Assembly: GCF_019603315.1 (NCBI RefSeq)
Contig: NZ_CP080649.1
Coordinates: forward strand, 2,986,176-3,050,175
Source: Ruficoccus sp. ZRK36
GTDB taxonomy: Bacteria > Verrucomicrobiota > Verrucomicrobiia > Opitutales > Cerasicoccaceae
DNA length: 64,000 bases
Direction: 5' to 3'
The position numbers and the translations under genes are program-made. Within the stretch, counting starts at the first letter, position 1. Each line of letters opens with the position of its first letter. This document shows positions 44,893 through 52,591 of this stretch, in pieces. The notes beneath the pieces were generated by a model that saw only the letters and a list, made by a program, of their open reading frames with translations, searched no databases and was not told the origin of the DNA.

Positions 44893-45482
44893 TGTTTTTT
44901 ACCTTTCCCAGTTCGGATTGATTTTTTTGGTCGGATGGCGTCTGTCAGCCCACCGATTGATGCGCTGGCAAATTCTTTGAAAAAGTCCCAATAGCTCATG
45001 CCGTTTTGCTCCAGCACGACCCCAAGCGGAATGCGCTCATTACTTTTGCGCCACTCCAGAAAATCCCCTCTCCAATCCGGGTGCGCTCCTTCGAGCTCTT
45101 CGCGAGTCACCGTCCCCTTGATGATGGCGCGGTCTTCAATGTCCCTGCGCCACTGCTGCGCCTCAATTACAGGCACATACCCGTAAGGCGAATCCCGGTA
45201 AGTTTTCTTCTTGCCCCAAAGGTTTGTTGCCTGATGGGTCGTGTGAAAAAGGAAGATCGTCAAAGTGCCTTCCTTGATCTTCTTGTGAACCGCTGCCCGC
45301 GTGACGGGGCAATACATGCACACGCCACCGGGAGACACACAGGGGCCAACCAGCTCAGTCACCGCATTAAACCAAGCCCCGCACTCTTCGCTAGGCCCGT
45401 CTTTCCGGTAAATCCGCGTCCCCGGATCGGGCTCCCCAAGGACGGGATAAAGCGACTCTGGCACCTCGACGTAATCGATCAT
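44889..45482 (-). CDS. Hypothetical protein in the xis-int operon of element 1
   Basis: The start is taken as ATG 45482 (MIDYVEVPESLYPVLGE), giving 197 residues; a TTG at 45518 is possible. It has a Cys-rich segment CVSPGGVCMYCPVTRAAVHKKIKEGTLTIFLF, which may combine a small metal site with an HTH-like helix. Later comes EWRKSNERIPLGVVLEQNGMSYWDFF. I do not recognise the family. Its ATGA overlap with xis suggests a regulator or accessory factor for excision. Confidence 0.65.
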   Translation of the reverse strand: MIDYVEVPESLYPVLGEPDPGTRIYRKDGPSEECGAWFNAVTELVGPCVSPGGVCMYCPVTRAAVHKKIKEGTLTIFLFHTTHQATNLWGKKKTYRDSPYGYVPVIEAQQWRRDIEDRAIIKGTVTREELEGAHPDWRGDFLEWRKSNERIPLGVVLEQNGMSYWDFFKEFASASIGGLTDAIRPKKSIRTGKGKKQ

Positions 45483-45540
45483 GGTGCGCAATTGTGTCCA
45501 CTGGTTTATTTTCGTCAACCATTAAGCGTACAAAAAAATA

Positions 45541-46224
45541 TTAGGCCAATTTCGCCTTAAGCTCTTGAAGCTCATCGGGCAACTGAGCTAATGATGCATT
45601 GCGGACTACTTCTTGCCACAATTGAAACACACGAGTAGTATTGCCATCGGGGATACTCCCTCCCTTTACGGCTGAGTCTAGCAGGCTAGCCGACAATACG
45701 GCCTGCGGAATAGACGAAAGGGGAAAATGCTCCATTTGCAGCCTACACTTATTATAATTACCAAGAATTGAGTCTAAAAGACTACATGCATCTTTTGCAT
45801 TAGTTATTTGGTTAAATTTTCTATCATTATTATTAACATGATGAAGGAGTAGCCATAACTCAAAGCAGGGGCGACTCAATGCAACACGAATGCCCTCTTT
45901 GCCGGCACGAGACAATGCTTTCATGAATGATTTTCGATGCGTACCTTTAATATAGTGATCGGTATCTAGCAGCATCCACCGTTGATCTCCGGTCTCAATA
46001 TTATAGTCCAAGAGCCGGTTTAAAACATGCTCCGCCGAAGATGTTCCATCCTCAGTGGGTATAACAACAACGTGCAAACGCGCACCAAGGAAGTGTTTTC
46101 GATAGGCTGAAAAATATTGCGAAGGAGCATAGCGATCATCGCAGGCCACAACATAAAGCCGATCATCACGATATTGTTGTTGGTCTCTCTTTAACGGTCG
46201 AGGTTTTCGCCGCTTAGAGTTCAT
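45541..46224 (-). CDS. rloB: RloB-family protein (AbiL-like defence partner)
   Basis: A 227-residue protein. YVVACDDRYAPSQYFSAYRKHF, the DTDHY motif (LLDTDHYIKG) and ALSRPCFELWLLLHHVN match the RloB family, whose Toprim-like core occurs beside RloA-type ATPases in Abi/AbiL-like anti-phage systems. Its start overlaps the 3' end of rloA by 11 bases (46214-46224). The pair is clearly more A/T-rich than the flanking integrase and rep genes, which suggests separate acquisition as cargo. Confidence 0.82.
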   Translation of the reverse strand: MNSKRRKPRPLKRDQQQYRDDRLYVVACDDRYAPSQYFSAYRKHFLGARLHVVVIPTEDGTSSAEHVLNRLLDYNIETGDQRWMLLDTDHYIKGTHRKSFMKALSRAGKEGIRVALSRPCFELWLLLHHVNNNDRKFNQITNAKDACSLLDSILGNYNKCRLQMEHFPLSSIPQAVLSASLLDSAVKGGSIPDGNTTRVFQLWQEVVRNASLAQLPDELQELKAKLA

Positions 46225-47590
46225 TTAATGCATCCCCCCTTTTTCGTAAGCTATCAATGCCAGCCAAGAAAGGAATGGCCCCAAAGCGTCCTTCTAGATA
46301 ATTTTTTTCGATTTTAAGATCTCTCCGAGGCTGAAAGTCCGATAGTGAATACATCTTACTAGCACCTCGCTGATCTTTTTCAGCAAACCAAACCTCATCC
46401 CGCCTAAGCAACTCTTGATCGAGCAAGTGCGACTCATGTGTTGTCACGATCATCTGGCTTCGGCCATCACAGCATCCACCGAGAAAATACTCCATAAACT
46501 TATGTATAAGCAATGGATGCATACTACGCTCGACTTCGTCGATAACAAATACTGCATTCTTTTGCTTCATATCGTGAAGTGCTGGCAATAAATTAAGTAA
46601 TCGCTGCGTTCCATCAGACTCTTCCGAAAGGTCCATGGAGATGTCTTCTCCATTCTCATGACTATGAATTGACTCAATGTTAATTAAGGAAAATTTGATG
46701 CCATTTTTCTTATCTATGGATATTTCTTGAGTCGGTCCAATTTCAACAACTCCCCTACTGTCCTCAGGGAGGCTTTTAACGAATTTGTCTAAAAAATCAT
46801 CCGATCTCAAGTAGATGCTGATTTCGTCATCCTTAATTTCCCTCTTTATTACATTAAGCCTGTCAATGCCAGTTGATGATGCATGCAAAAAATCACTAGA
46901 AAACGTTAAGAAATCGCTGTCCTCGCTTAATACATGCCCAATTGGCTTAAACTTACTGTCGGGCGTTACCAATGTAATGCCAGTGTCGAACCACTGAATG
47001 ACATCACGAATAGAATCATTAAAACTATTCTGCTCCAAGGTTGCTCGTATTGTAGCCAAGAAAGATTGCTCCTTGATTCCACCGACATGCGTTAGTGCTC
47101 GAAGCTTTTTATCTGCAGACTTAAGCCCCTTTCCATCCACTGTCACATTGCCGTTCTTATCTGTCGATCGCTCGTAAATTACATGTTCTCGTTTGCCTTC
47201 TATGAGGATCAACCACTCATCTATAATTTTATCATCATCAACTGAAATCCCAAACCGATAAAGCTTATCATTGGAAATGAACTGAATATCAAAGCAACTA
47301 TCTGTGCAATTTTCCTTGGAAAACCTAAACGGTTCTCTTCCGGTTCCACTGCCTTTTTCTTGAGCGTCTAAGGCTAATGACCTTAAATACTCTAATGCTT
47401 TGCAAAAATTAGACTTTCCAGAACCATTTGCTCCATAAATTACGCCAGCCCGTAATACAGACATGTCGCTATTTGGAATAGGCACTAAATGGTTTTTTTG
47501 GTCATTACCTGCTCTAGAACTGGCAACAAGAGAAAATGTAACTTCTTCGCTAAACGATCGGAAGTTAGAAACTGAAAACGTAACAATCAT
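46214..47590 (-). CDS. rloA: RloA-type AAA/ABC ATPase (AbiL-like defence)
   Basis: A 458-residue protein of the AAA_15/AAA_21 type. Walker A is G53-ANGSGKS60, an ABC-signature-like SDGTQRLLNLLPAL follows, and Walker B with the switch is AVFVIDEVERSMHP then MIVTTHESHLLD. It begins MIVTFSVSNFRSFSEEVTFSLVA, the usual RecF/SMC-like start. With RloB it forms a two-gene abortive infection module; the exact trigger and target are unknown. Confidence 0.87.
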   Translation of the reverse strand: MIVTFSVSNFRSFSEEVTFSLVASSRAGNDQKNHLVPIPNSDMSVLRAGVIYGANGSGKSNFCKALEYLRSLALDAQEKGSGTGREPFRFSKENCTDSCFDIQFISNDKLYRFGISVDDDKIIDEWLILIEGKREHVIYERSTDKNGNVTVDGKGLKSADKKLRALTHVGGIKEQSFLATIRATLEQNSFNDSIRDVIQWFDTGITLVTPDSKFKPIGHVLSEDSDFLTFSSDFLHASSTGIDRLNVIKREIKDDEISIYLRSDDFLDKFVKSLPEDSRGVVEIGPTQEISIDKKNGIKFSLINIESIHSHENGEDISMDLSEESDGTQRLLNLLPALHDMKQKNAVFVIDEVERSMHPLLIHKFMEYFLGGCCDGRSQMIVTTHESHLLDQELLRRDEVWFAEKDQRGASKMYSLSDFQPRRDLKIEKNYLEGRFGAIPFLAGIDSLRKRGDALNEL

Positions 47591-47780
47591 GACTTTTTGA
47601 GATTATTTCTCGGAAGGATATAGATTTGCCCTTGGTTTTACTAGAAAAAACGACCATTTTGCCGATTTTTTCGTAAAAAAAATGTCTTACATCTAGGTAC
47701 ACGAATCCAATGGCCACCATAGTGGGACTGCCGAAGGAGTTCATTTGCAACATCCCAAGTCAGTCGTATGAGTCGCTCTT

Positions 47781-48191
47781 TTAGCCTCCAGCTAGCAATC
47801 GAACGGCCTCCGCAGGCGTTAATATCTGGACCGGGGCGCAGGTTTTGGGCGGGAAATGGGCGGTGTTTCCAGTCACTAGAATTTGATCGGGAGTGCTCAG
47901 GGCCGTGCCCAAGAAAACTTCGTCGTCGGGGTCGGGAAGTTCGGGGGCTTCGGAGGGGGTAACCTGTGTGGCGGGGCCGAACGATGTAAGAATGGTGGCC
48001 ACGATGGTAGGCGGCAGCTTGAATTTGGGGCGCGATAAAACCATTCGGTACTCAGCGAGTATTTGCGAGGACCACGCGAGGCGTATCTTTCCCTCGATGG
48101 CAGCGCGGAGGATCTTGTCGCAGTTGCCGCCCGGCGTGAGGACGGCAGACACTAAAACGTTGGTGTCAATGACCCATACGGGGACGTTCAT
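47781..48191 (-). CDS. PIN-domain toxin
   Basis: A 136-residue PIN-fold nuclease. The metal-binding acidic residues are in WVIDTNVLVSAVL, ILAEYRMVL and PDPDDEVFLGTAL. It is the putative toxin COG1569-like type. The start overlaps the antitoxin stop by four bases (48188-48191). It probably cleaves RNA when unopposed. Confidence 0.87.
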   Translation of the reverse strand: MNVPVWVIDTNVLVSAVLTPGGNCDKILRAAIEGKIRLAWSSQILAEYRMVLSRPKFKLPPTIVATILTSFGPATQVTPSEAPELPDPDDEVFLGTALSTPDQILVTGNTAHFPPKTCAPVQILTPAEAVRLLAGG

Positions 48192-48502
48192 GCCTGCTTG
48201 GTTTTCTGCTTGCGGGCTTTGCGTTCGCTGCGGGCAGCGGCGATTTCGGCGTCAATCTCGTCCATCGTCAGCTCACTGGCTCCGGTGCGGGCGGCTTCTG
48301 CCTGCGCGGCATCCAGTGCCCGACTCATGAGCAGGCGGCGCAGCGCGTCCAGATCAGACTCTATGCCGTTGCCGCTGGCCGGAACGAGGTAGGCCGCAGG
48401 CACCCCGTTCTGAGTGATGACCTGGGGGCCTTCGGCGTTGGCCTTGCGCATGACCCTGCCGGGCTGCTTGGAAAGCTCGCGAGTGGATATAAACGATACC
48501 AT
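48188..48502 (-). CDS. Phd/YefM-like antitoxin
   Basis: The start is ATG 48502 (MVSFISTRELSKQPGRVMRKANAEGPQVITQNGVPAAYLVPA), giving 104 residues. This is the Phd/YefM beta-alpha DNA-binding fold, with a charged Lys/Arg C-terminus that would bind the PIN toxin. It precedes and overlaps the toxin gene, the normal order in such pairs. Confidence 0.82.
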   Translation of the reverse strand: MVSFISTRELSKQPGRVMRKANAEGPQVITQNGVPAAYLVPASGNGIESDLDALRRLLMSRALDAAQAEAARTGASELTMDEIDAEIAAARSERKARKQKTKQA

Positions 48503-48626
48503 GCCGCTACCGTAGGACAATTGTCCGATTTCATCAACATAAAAGCCAAATCTAAACTACCGAAGAATTTGCATCCCTTCGGCCAGTAGGCTACAAGACG
48601 ATATTGGCTAAGTGCTCAACGGATGA

Positions 48627-49073
48627 TCAACTCTCAGATTCTGGAGGATCCTTGTACGCATAGACATCGCTTAAGTCTACATGGTCAACTTCTTCAGTGA
48701 TGTAGTTTCCCGATTTATTGGCTACGATTCGATACGCTTTGCCCATTGGTAGAGGCGTCATCCAATGCCATGACAATGGCTTAATCCCATTTTTAGTTAT
48801 CTCATACCACATGCCGTTTGCGTCGATTCCCGTGATCCCATCATCCGCCCTGATATAGTAGAATGATGCTCCGCCACCCGGGTCACTGTACAACTCTATG
48901 CTACCGATCGTATCGCCAGCTAGCGCGACTACTAGTATTCGCTTATGGTCCTTCAGGTATGGGTGTTGATCGGCCTTATGAATCTTGAGATCAAGTTTAT
49001 CGTTATGTTCCCTGCCTGAAGGAGTGCAAGAGGAGACCAGCAGTAACAGCGACAAGCAATATACAAGCTTCAT
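48627..49073 (-). CDS. Predicted lipoprotein of element 1
   Basis: A 148-residue protein with a lipobox (LLLLVSSC, Cys16) after a short signal. The mature part is beta-rich (ILVVALAGDTIGSIELYSDPGG, GMWYEITKNGIKPLSWHW). No family is recognised. As a surface or periplasmic lipoprotein on an element it could be an exclusion or accessory factor, but this is speculation. Confidence 0.7.
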   Translation of the reverse strand: MKLVYCLSLLLLVSSCTPSGREHNDKLDLKIHKADQHPYLKDHKRILVVALAGDTIGSIELYSDPGGGASFYYIRADDGITGIDANGMWYEITKNGIKPLSWHWMTPLPMGKAYRIVANKSGNYITEEVDHVDLSDVYAYKDPPESES

Positions 49074-49129
49074 GGTGAATACCCTGATCCTAAAGCTATT
49101 GTATCTTAAAAATCAATATATCTGAATGC

Positions 49130-50278
49130 TTACGTCTCTATGGATGATGGCCTGCGAATTATTCCGCCCAAAACAACGGCCAGCTCAAGCGGTGTAGCGT
49201 CAGGGAAGGTCTTGAGGAGGTTCAGGGCGTGGTAGGCCCATTTCTTGCCGAGGCGTTCCTTGAGGGCGTCGAGTGAGTCGCAGCCGAGGATATGGGCGAG
49301 TTGGGCAACGAGCTTGCGCCACTCTCTGCCGGTATCCAGCCATGCAAACGTCTGAGTGACCGCACGCCAGCCCCGTGAGTAGCGGACCATGCGGGCACCT
49401 TTGAATTGCTCGCCCCGGAACTGGCTGCCCTTCTCCAGGTACTTACCGACGTACTTGGCAATGCCCTCAGCATTGGAGCGGATCGGCAGGAGTTCGCACC
49501 GGCCAAAGCCGTAGTGTCCGGCTACTTCTCGCAAGTGTGCCCAGAGGTGGCGCAGTTCAGGGGAAGCCGTGGTGGCGTATTGCTTGAGCAGGGCATAGAA
49601 ACGCGCGGTCTTGCCGTTGGTGCGGTATTCGTTCTGACATTCCCGAAAGGCTGTGAAGTCAAAGCTCGTACGAATGTCCGACCGGCAGACAACGACCAGA
49701 TGATAATGCACGGCCCCGCGCTTCTGTGGCTCGACCACAATCACCCACGCTTCAAAGTTCTTGCGCAGAATGTTTGTCGCCAGCGAATTGAAACGCCGTT
49801 GCGCTTCGCGGAAGTCTGTCACGTTATCGGCAAAGGTCAGCGTCAGGAAGCCCAGCCGCTCAATTCCAAAATGATTCGCCATGTACTCGATATTCTTTTC
49901 CAGCGCGAAGTTCTTCTTGAGTTCACCCTGAGTCGGAGGCCCGAAACGGCGTTGTGACCCGTCCGGCAGGTTGAGCCAGATTCTTGGCCCGTCCACCTTG
50001 TGAACCATCTCCGGCGGGTGTTGCCTCAGAGCATTGGCTGCCTCTGTTATTGAGTTGTTTTTCTTTAGACAAGGAAGGGCGGCTGCGCCGCCCTCGGGGC
50101 CGCCGGGCAGTGCGGGCACGCCCTCCGGCGTGCTCCGCGCTGCCTCGTCGTCCCTCGCGGGAGCTTGACAGCTACTCGTTGGCCGAATGTAATCAGCACC
50201 ATTCGAGAGGTTTTCCGCTTCCGATGTTTGCCCTTCGCCGTGTTGCCGCATGGCGGGGGCTTTTTTGTGGGTGCTCAT
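49130..50278 (-). CDS. HUH-type rolling-circle replication initiator of element 1
   Basis: A 382-residue protein. The HUH motif is H191-Y-H193 (GAVHYHLVVV), motif 1 is LGFLTLTFAD, and motif 3 is AKYVGKYLEKG with Tyr276 and Tyr280 three residues apart, as in two-tyrosine Rep endonucleases. The start ATG 50278 has a strong Shine-Dalgarno (GGGGGAGGT). Residues 1-75 are low-complexity and contain a hairpin followed by a T-rich stretch in the DNA (50069-50094), so the functional domain begins around residue 90. It would nick the circular element at an origin close upstream. Confidence 0.82.
   Translation of the reverse strand: MSTHKKAPAMRQHGEGQTSEAENLSNGADYIRPTSSCQAPARDDEAARSTPEGVPALPGGPEGGAAALPCLKKNNSITEAANALRQHPPEMVHKVDGPRIWLNLPDGSQRRFGPPTQGELKKNFALEKNIEYMANHFGIERLGFLTLTFADNVTDFREAQRRFNSLATNILRKNFEAWVIVVEPQKRGAVHYHLVVVCRSDIRTSFDFTAFRECQNEYRTNGKTARFYALLKQYATTASPELRHLWAHLREVAGHYGFGRCELLPIRSNAEGIAKYVGKYLEKGSQFRGEQFKGARMVRYSRGWRAVTQTFAWLDTGREWRKLVAQLAHILGCDSLDALKERLGKKWAYHALNLLKTFPDATPLELAVVLGGIIRRPSSIET
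50069..50094 (-). terminator. Terminator-like hairpin inside rep1 5' region
   Basis: On the minus strand an 8-bp stem (AGGGCGGC/GCCGCCCT, 3-base loop) is followed by TCCTTGTCTAAAG. The same stem-plus-CCTTGT layout closes the element 2 operon at 54313-54360. Being inside an open frame, it may attenuate rep expression. Confidence 0.4.
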
Positions 50279-50310
50279 TGGGCACCTCCCCCGGTTGGCG
50301 GGTTAGCGTC

Positions 50311-50389
50311 ATAGGCTGAGCCTAGAGCCAGTCCCGCCGCCTGTTTCCGCGCTTGAGCAAGCGAGCCAGAGGGCGCGCTGTCTTGCTCA
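50311..50389. promoter_or_regulatory. Candidate replication or nicking origin of element 1
   Basis: This lies between the int1 C-terminal frame and rep1. It holds a palindrome (TAGGCT-C-AGCCTA on the minus strand) and a 21-base block identical to 55584-55604 in element 2 (CCTAGAGCCAGTCCCGCCGC). A hairpin with arms TGAGCAAG/CTTGCTCA (50354-50389) follows. The element 2 counterpart keeps both the block and the hairpin with different loop sequence. Position beside an HUH rep fits a double-strand origin or oriT; the nick site is unknown. Confidence 0.5.
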
Positions 50390-50438
50390 GCACGGGGCGG
50401 CTCCCCTTCGACCCGACCAACCTCGACCAGTACGAGAA

Positions 50439-50634
50439 TCACGCCTTACCCCCTTTCTGGTGGGAGCGCAGGACGTTGAGGATTCGCTTTTGGTGGCCGC
50501 GTGGCAGCTCAGGCCAAGCGGCAATGATCCGCGCTAATTCAGGCGGAAATCCCCCGTGTGGAGTGCAATCTGGAGTGCACTTGGCAGGGGTGCTTTCGTA
50601 ACCCCCTGTCTGATGGCTGCTTAGTGAACGATTA
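50439..50634 (-). pseudogene. Detached integrase C-terminal segment of element 1 (int1-C)
   Basis: Read on the minus strand from the att core in the int1 frame (GAA AAT GGC TGC CCG ...), this stretch is open for 65 codons to the TGA at 50439-50441. It has no ATG, GTG or TTG start of its own. It contains FPPELARIIAAWPELPRGHQKR, which matches GELFGDLAEVLKAWPHLSRETKR of 55536-55898. It would be the natural C-terminus of int1 in the excised circle. It is typed as a gene fragment here because it lacks a start in the integrated state. Confidence 0.75.
50560..50580. repeat. Candidate arm-type integrase site of element 1, right end
   Basis: The same paired GGAGTGCA units as 43561-43581, one mismatch in 21 bases, here inside int1-C. 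In both places they encode similar peptides in the same frame (CTPNCTPLGG in int1 and CTPDCTPHGG here). Confidence 0.6.
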
Positions 50635-51961
50635 TCGCTGGTTCGATCCCAGCCCGGGCAGCCATTTTCAGGTTGATACCTATCGTGCCAGATAGCGCCT
50701 GAATGAGACTATCTACCTTTTCATCAAGCTTTTGCAAAAGGCCGCTTTCGTCCTTTCTTGTGTCACAATGTGACTGCAATTGCCCCTCTGAGCCGAAAGA
50801 GTTAGTCAAATCTTCAGTCAACGCTTTTGCCTCTTCTGTCGGACCGTCGAAGATTTCAGCGAGGGTCATCTTCTGGGCCAGCTTAGGCACGTTAACGTAG
50901 TGTTTCTCAGTGGTGCGGGAGTCTTTGTGCCTCAGGATCGCCTGAATCTTGGTCATGGAAACATCCCGTTCGGCCAACCAGTAGCCGAAGGTGTGGCGCA
51001 GGGCGTGGAAGTCCAAATCACCAAAATCATTGCGATATTGCAGCCCGCAACGCTTTAAATCCATCCGCAGTTGCTCAGAGCCGGGAATCCTGTAGTTCAA
51101 AATCCGGTCTTCGGGCTTGTAGTCGGCCGGGCGCATCTGACGGAGCTTTTCAACAACCTTGCGCATTAGAGGAACGCTTTCCTCCAGCCTGTTTTTGGAG
51201 TTCTTGGCGCGGACGATCAGGAACCGCTTGCGGCCATCGATAAACACGTCTCCCCAGCGGAGCGTTTGCATTTCGTTTTTGCGTAAACCGGTCCAGCGGA
51301 TGATCCAAACCGCGTCCCGATAGTCGGCGCGTTTGGGTGGCTTGCCCAGTTCCATGAAGGTCTCAAACTCCTCATCGGACCACTCGCGCCGGAGCTTGCG
51401 TTCGTTGCCGCGCATTTCGCCCTTCTCGACGAACTCCAGCGGGTTTCTCTCAAGGTAGCCGAGGCTGCGCAGCCAGTTGCAGAAGGCCGAGAGGCTATTT
51501 TGATATTCGATCAGCGTTTTTACACCGAGCGGGATACCGCGCCGCTTGTCCATCGGGGTGCTTGAGCGCCAGTTCTCGAAGCCCACCGCCGAGATTTCGG
51601 AGATCGATTCCCACTTACAGTAATCGGTCACGGTCCTGATCCGGTTTACCGTGTCGCGGACATGCTTTTCGCTTCGATCTTTGCCGGTCAGGGTTGCGTT
51701 GTATTGGTCAAGCAGGGTCTCAACCGAGCGCGTAGGAGCACCCCAGAGGTGCGAGGGGATGGGTAAGCCCTCGTGGCGCAGTTCAAGGACCTTCTTGAAC
51801 TCACGGAGCCGCTTTTCGGCGACTTCGTAGTCGGTGGTCTCCAGGGGGACGGCCTTGTAGCCTTTGCCTCCCTGCACACGGTAACGGCCATAGTAGTATT
51901 CGGATTCGACGACCTTGCCGTTTACGCGCCGTGTACGTTTGAAGATGGGGCGGCGCTTCAT
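50621..51961 (-). CDS. Tyrosine integrase of element 2, C-terminus encoded by the att core
   Basis: A 446-residue tyrosine recombinase. Catalytic residues are Arg227 (GLRKNEM), His319-x-x-Arg322 (HALR), His345 (LRHKDSRTT) and Tyr355 (KHYVNV). Homology to int1 is evident throughout. The last residues (KMAARAGIEP then AIIVH) come from the att core and element 1 DNA. In the circular form the frame would continue into 55536-55898, giving about 552 residues. It uses a different frame of the core than int1. Its start overlaps the stop of the xis-like gene by four bases (51958-51961). Confidence 0.93.
   Translation of the reverse strand: MKRRPIFKRTRRVNGKVVESEYYYGRYRVQGGKGYKAVPLETTDYEVAEKRLREFKKVLELRHEGLPIPSHLWGAPTRSVETLLDQYNATLTGKDRSEKHVRDTVNRIRTVTDYCKWESISEISAVGFENWRSSTPMDKRRGIPLGVKTLIEYQNSLSAFCNWLRSLGYLERNPLEFVEKGEMRGNERKLRREWSDEEFETFMELGKPPKRADYRDAVWIIRWTGLRKNEMQTLRWGDVFIDGRKRFLIVRAKNSKNRLEESVPLMRKVVEKLRQMRPADYKPEDRILNYRIPGSEQLRMDLKRCGLQYRNDFGDLDFHALRHTFGYWLAERDVSMTKIQAILRHKDSRTTEKHYVNVPKLAQKMTLAEIFDGPTEEAKALTEDLTNSFGSEGQLQSHCDTRKDESGLLQKLDEKVDSLIQALSGTIGINLKMAARAGIEPAIIVH
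50635..50672. repeat. Middle att core, shared by elements 1 and 2
   Basis: The 38-bp copy of the tRNA-Asn 3' end that separates the two elements. It is identical to 43393-43430. Confidence 0.93.
50802..50823. repeat. Candidate arm-type integrase site of element 2, left end
   Basis: TTAGTCAAA then TCTTCAGTCAACG lies in int2. A near copy (TTAGTCAAT then CTTTCAGTCAATC) lies at 55792-55813 in the right-end frame. The two encode LTEDLTNS and LTERLTKS in the same frame. Confidence 0.55.
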
Positions 51962-52146
51962 TTGCGGCCCCTTCGTATACTTTCGAGATACTGATCGACA
52001 TCAGAACGCAACAGGCGGGCATGACCACGATCTTTAAGCGGCTTGGGTAACTTACCGTCGGCAATCAGCCGGTAAACGCTCCGGCGTGAAATCCCGAGAA
52101 CCTTGGCGACTTGCTCAATCGAAATGGCGGTATCGGCAGCAATCAT
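51958..52146 (-). CDS. Excisionase-like helix-turn-helix protein
   Basis: A 62-residue protein. ISIEQVAKVLGISRRSVYRLIADGKLPKPLKDRGHARLLRSDVDQYL is a MerR/HTH_17 excisionase motif with wing. It is translationally coupled to int2 (ATGA overlap 51958-51961) and to the gene upstream (52143-52146). Confidence 0.85.
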   Translation of the reverse strand: MIAADTAISIEQVAKVLGISRRSVYRLIADGKLPKPLKDRGHARLLRSDVDQYLESIRRGRK

Positions 52147-52472
52147 TGTTCGTCCTCCCGTTCAAGTTGGTCTTCGAGATCGGGTTTTGGAGCGGAGACG
52201 CCCCGACGTTGCAGCGTGATGTAGGCTTCATCCTGCGCCTGCTGGAAGTCGTTTGCCAGCTCTTCGTCTCGGCTGTACGAATCCAGAAAATTACGGACAC
52301 TGGTATGGTTCGTTTCCAGTCCGTTTTCACTAAGCCATTTTGCAATTCCGCGATAGCTGAAACCGCGCTGGCGCAGAAGCACAAGCGTGCCACGATAGGG
52401 AAAAAGCATCGAGTCTTCTGTGACGCCGGATGCCTTGGAGAATAATTCTTCGGGTGATGGTAATCTACTCAT
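52143..52472 (-). CDS. Small HTH-like protein, first gene of the element 2 xis-int operon
   Basis: The start ATG 52472 (MSRLPSPEELFSKASGVTEDS) is preferred to ATG 52481, because the inverted repeat at 52473-52493 then lies just upstream as an operator. It has 109 residues. LVLLRQRGFSYRGIAKWLSENGLETNHTSVRNFLDSY resembles a recombinase-like HTH. The C-terminus is highly charged. It may be a repressor or accessory factor of excision. Family not recognised. Confidence 0.65.
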   Translation of the reverse strand: MSRLPSPEELFSKASGVTEDSMLFPYRGTLVLLRQRGFSYRGIAKWLSENGLETNHTSVRNFLDSYSRDEELANDFQQAQDEAYITLQRRGVSAPKPDLEDQLEREDEQ

Positions 52473-52535
52473 GATTTCCACTATACATTTCCATTTCTAA
52501 ATGTCAATTCATTTTGGAAATATATCATGGAAATC
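52473..52535. promoter_or_regulatory. Operator-like 21-bp inverted repeat pair upstream of the xis2-int2 operon
   Basis: Two 21-base arms face each other: GATTTCCAC-TATACATTTCCA (52473-52493) and, as its imperfect complement, TGGAAATATATC-ATGGAAATC (52515-52535), 21 bases apart. Each arm contains two TTTCCA units. The spacer is A/T-rich and likely holds the promoter. The position at the head of the operon suits repression by its first gene product. Confidence 0.6.
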
Positions 52536-52591
52536 GGAATTGACCAAGTTTAGCCCATTTCGCTGTATCAACTTTAAGGGCTATAGTAGAT

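Noticed and set aside
47565-47753. 62-codon minus-strand frame upstream of rloA
   Set aside because: It overlaps the rloA start and the A/T-rich promoter region, with no motif. It is probably the leader of the defence module.
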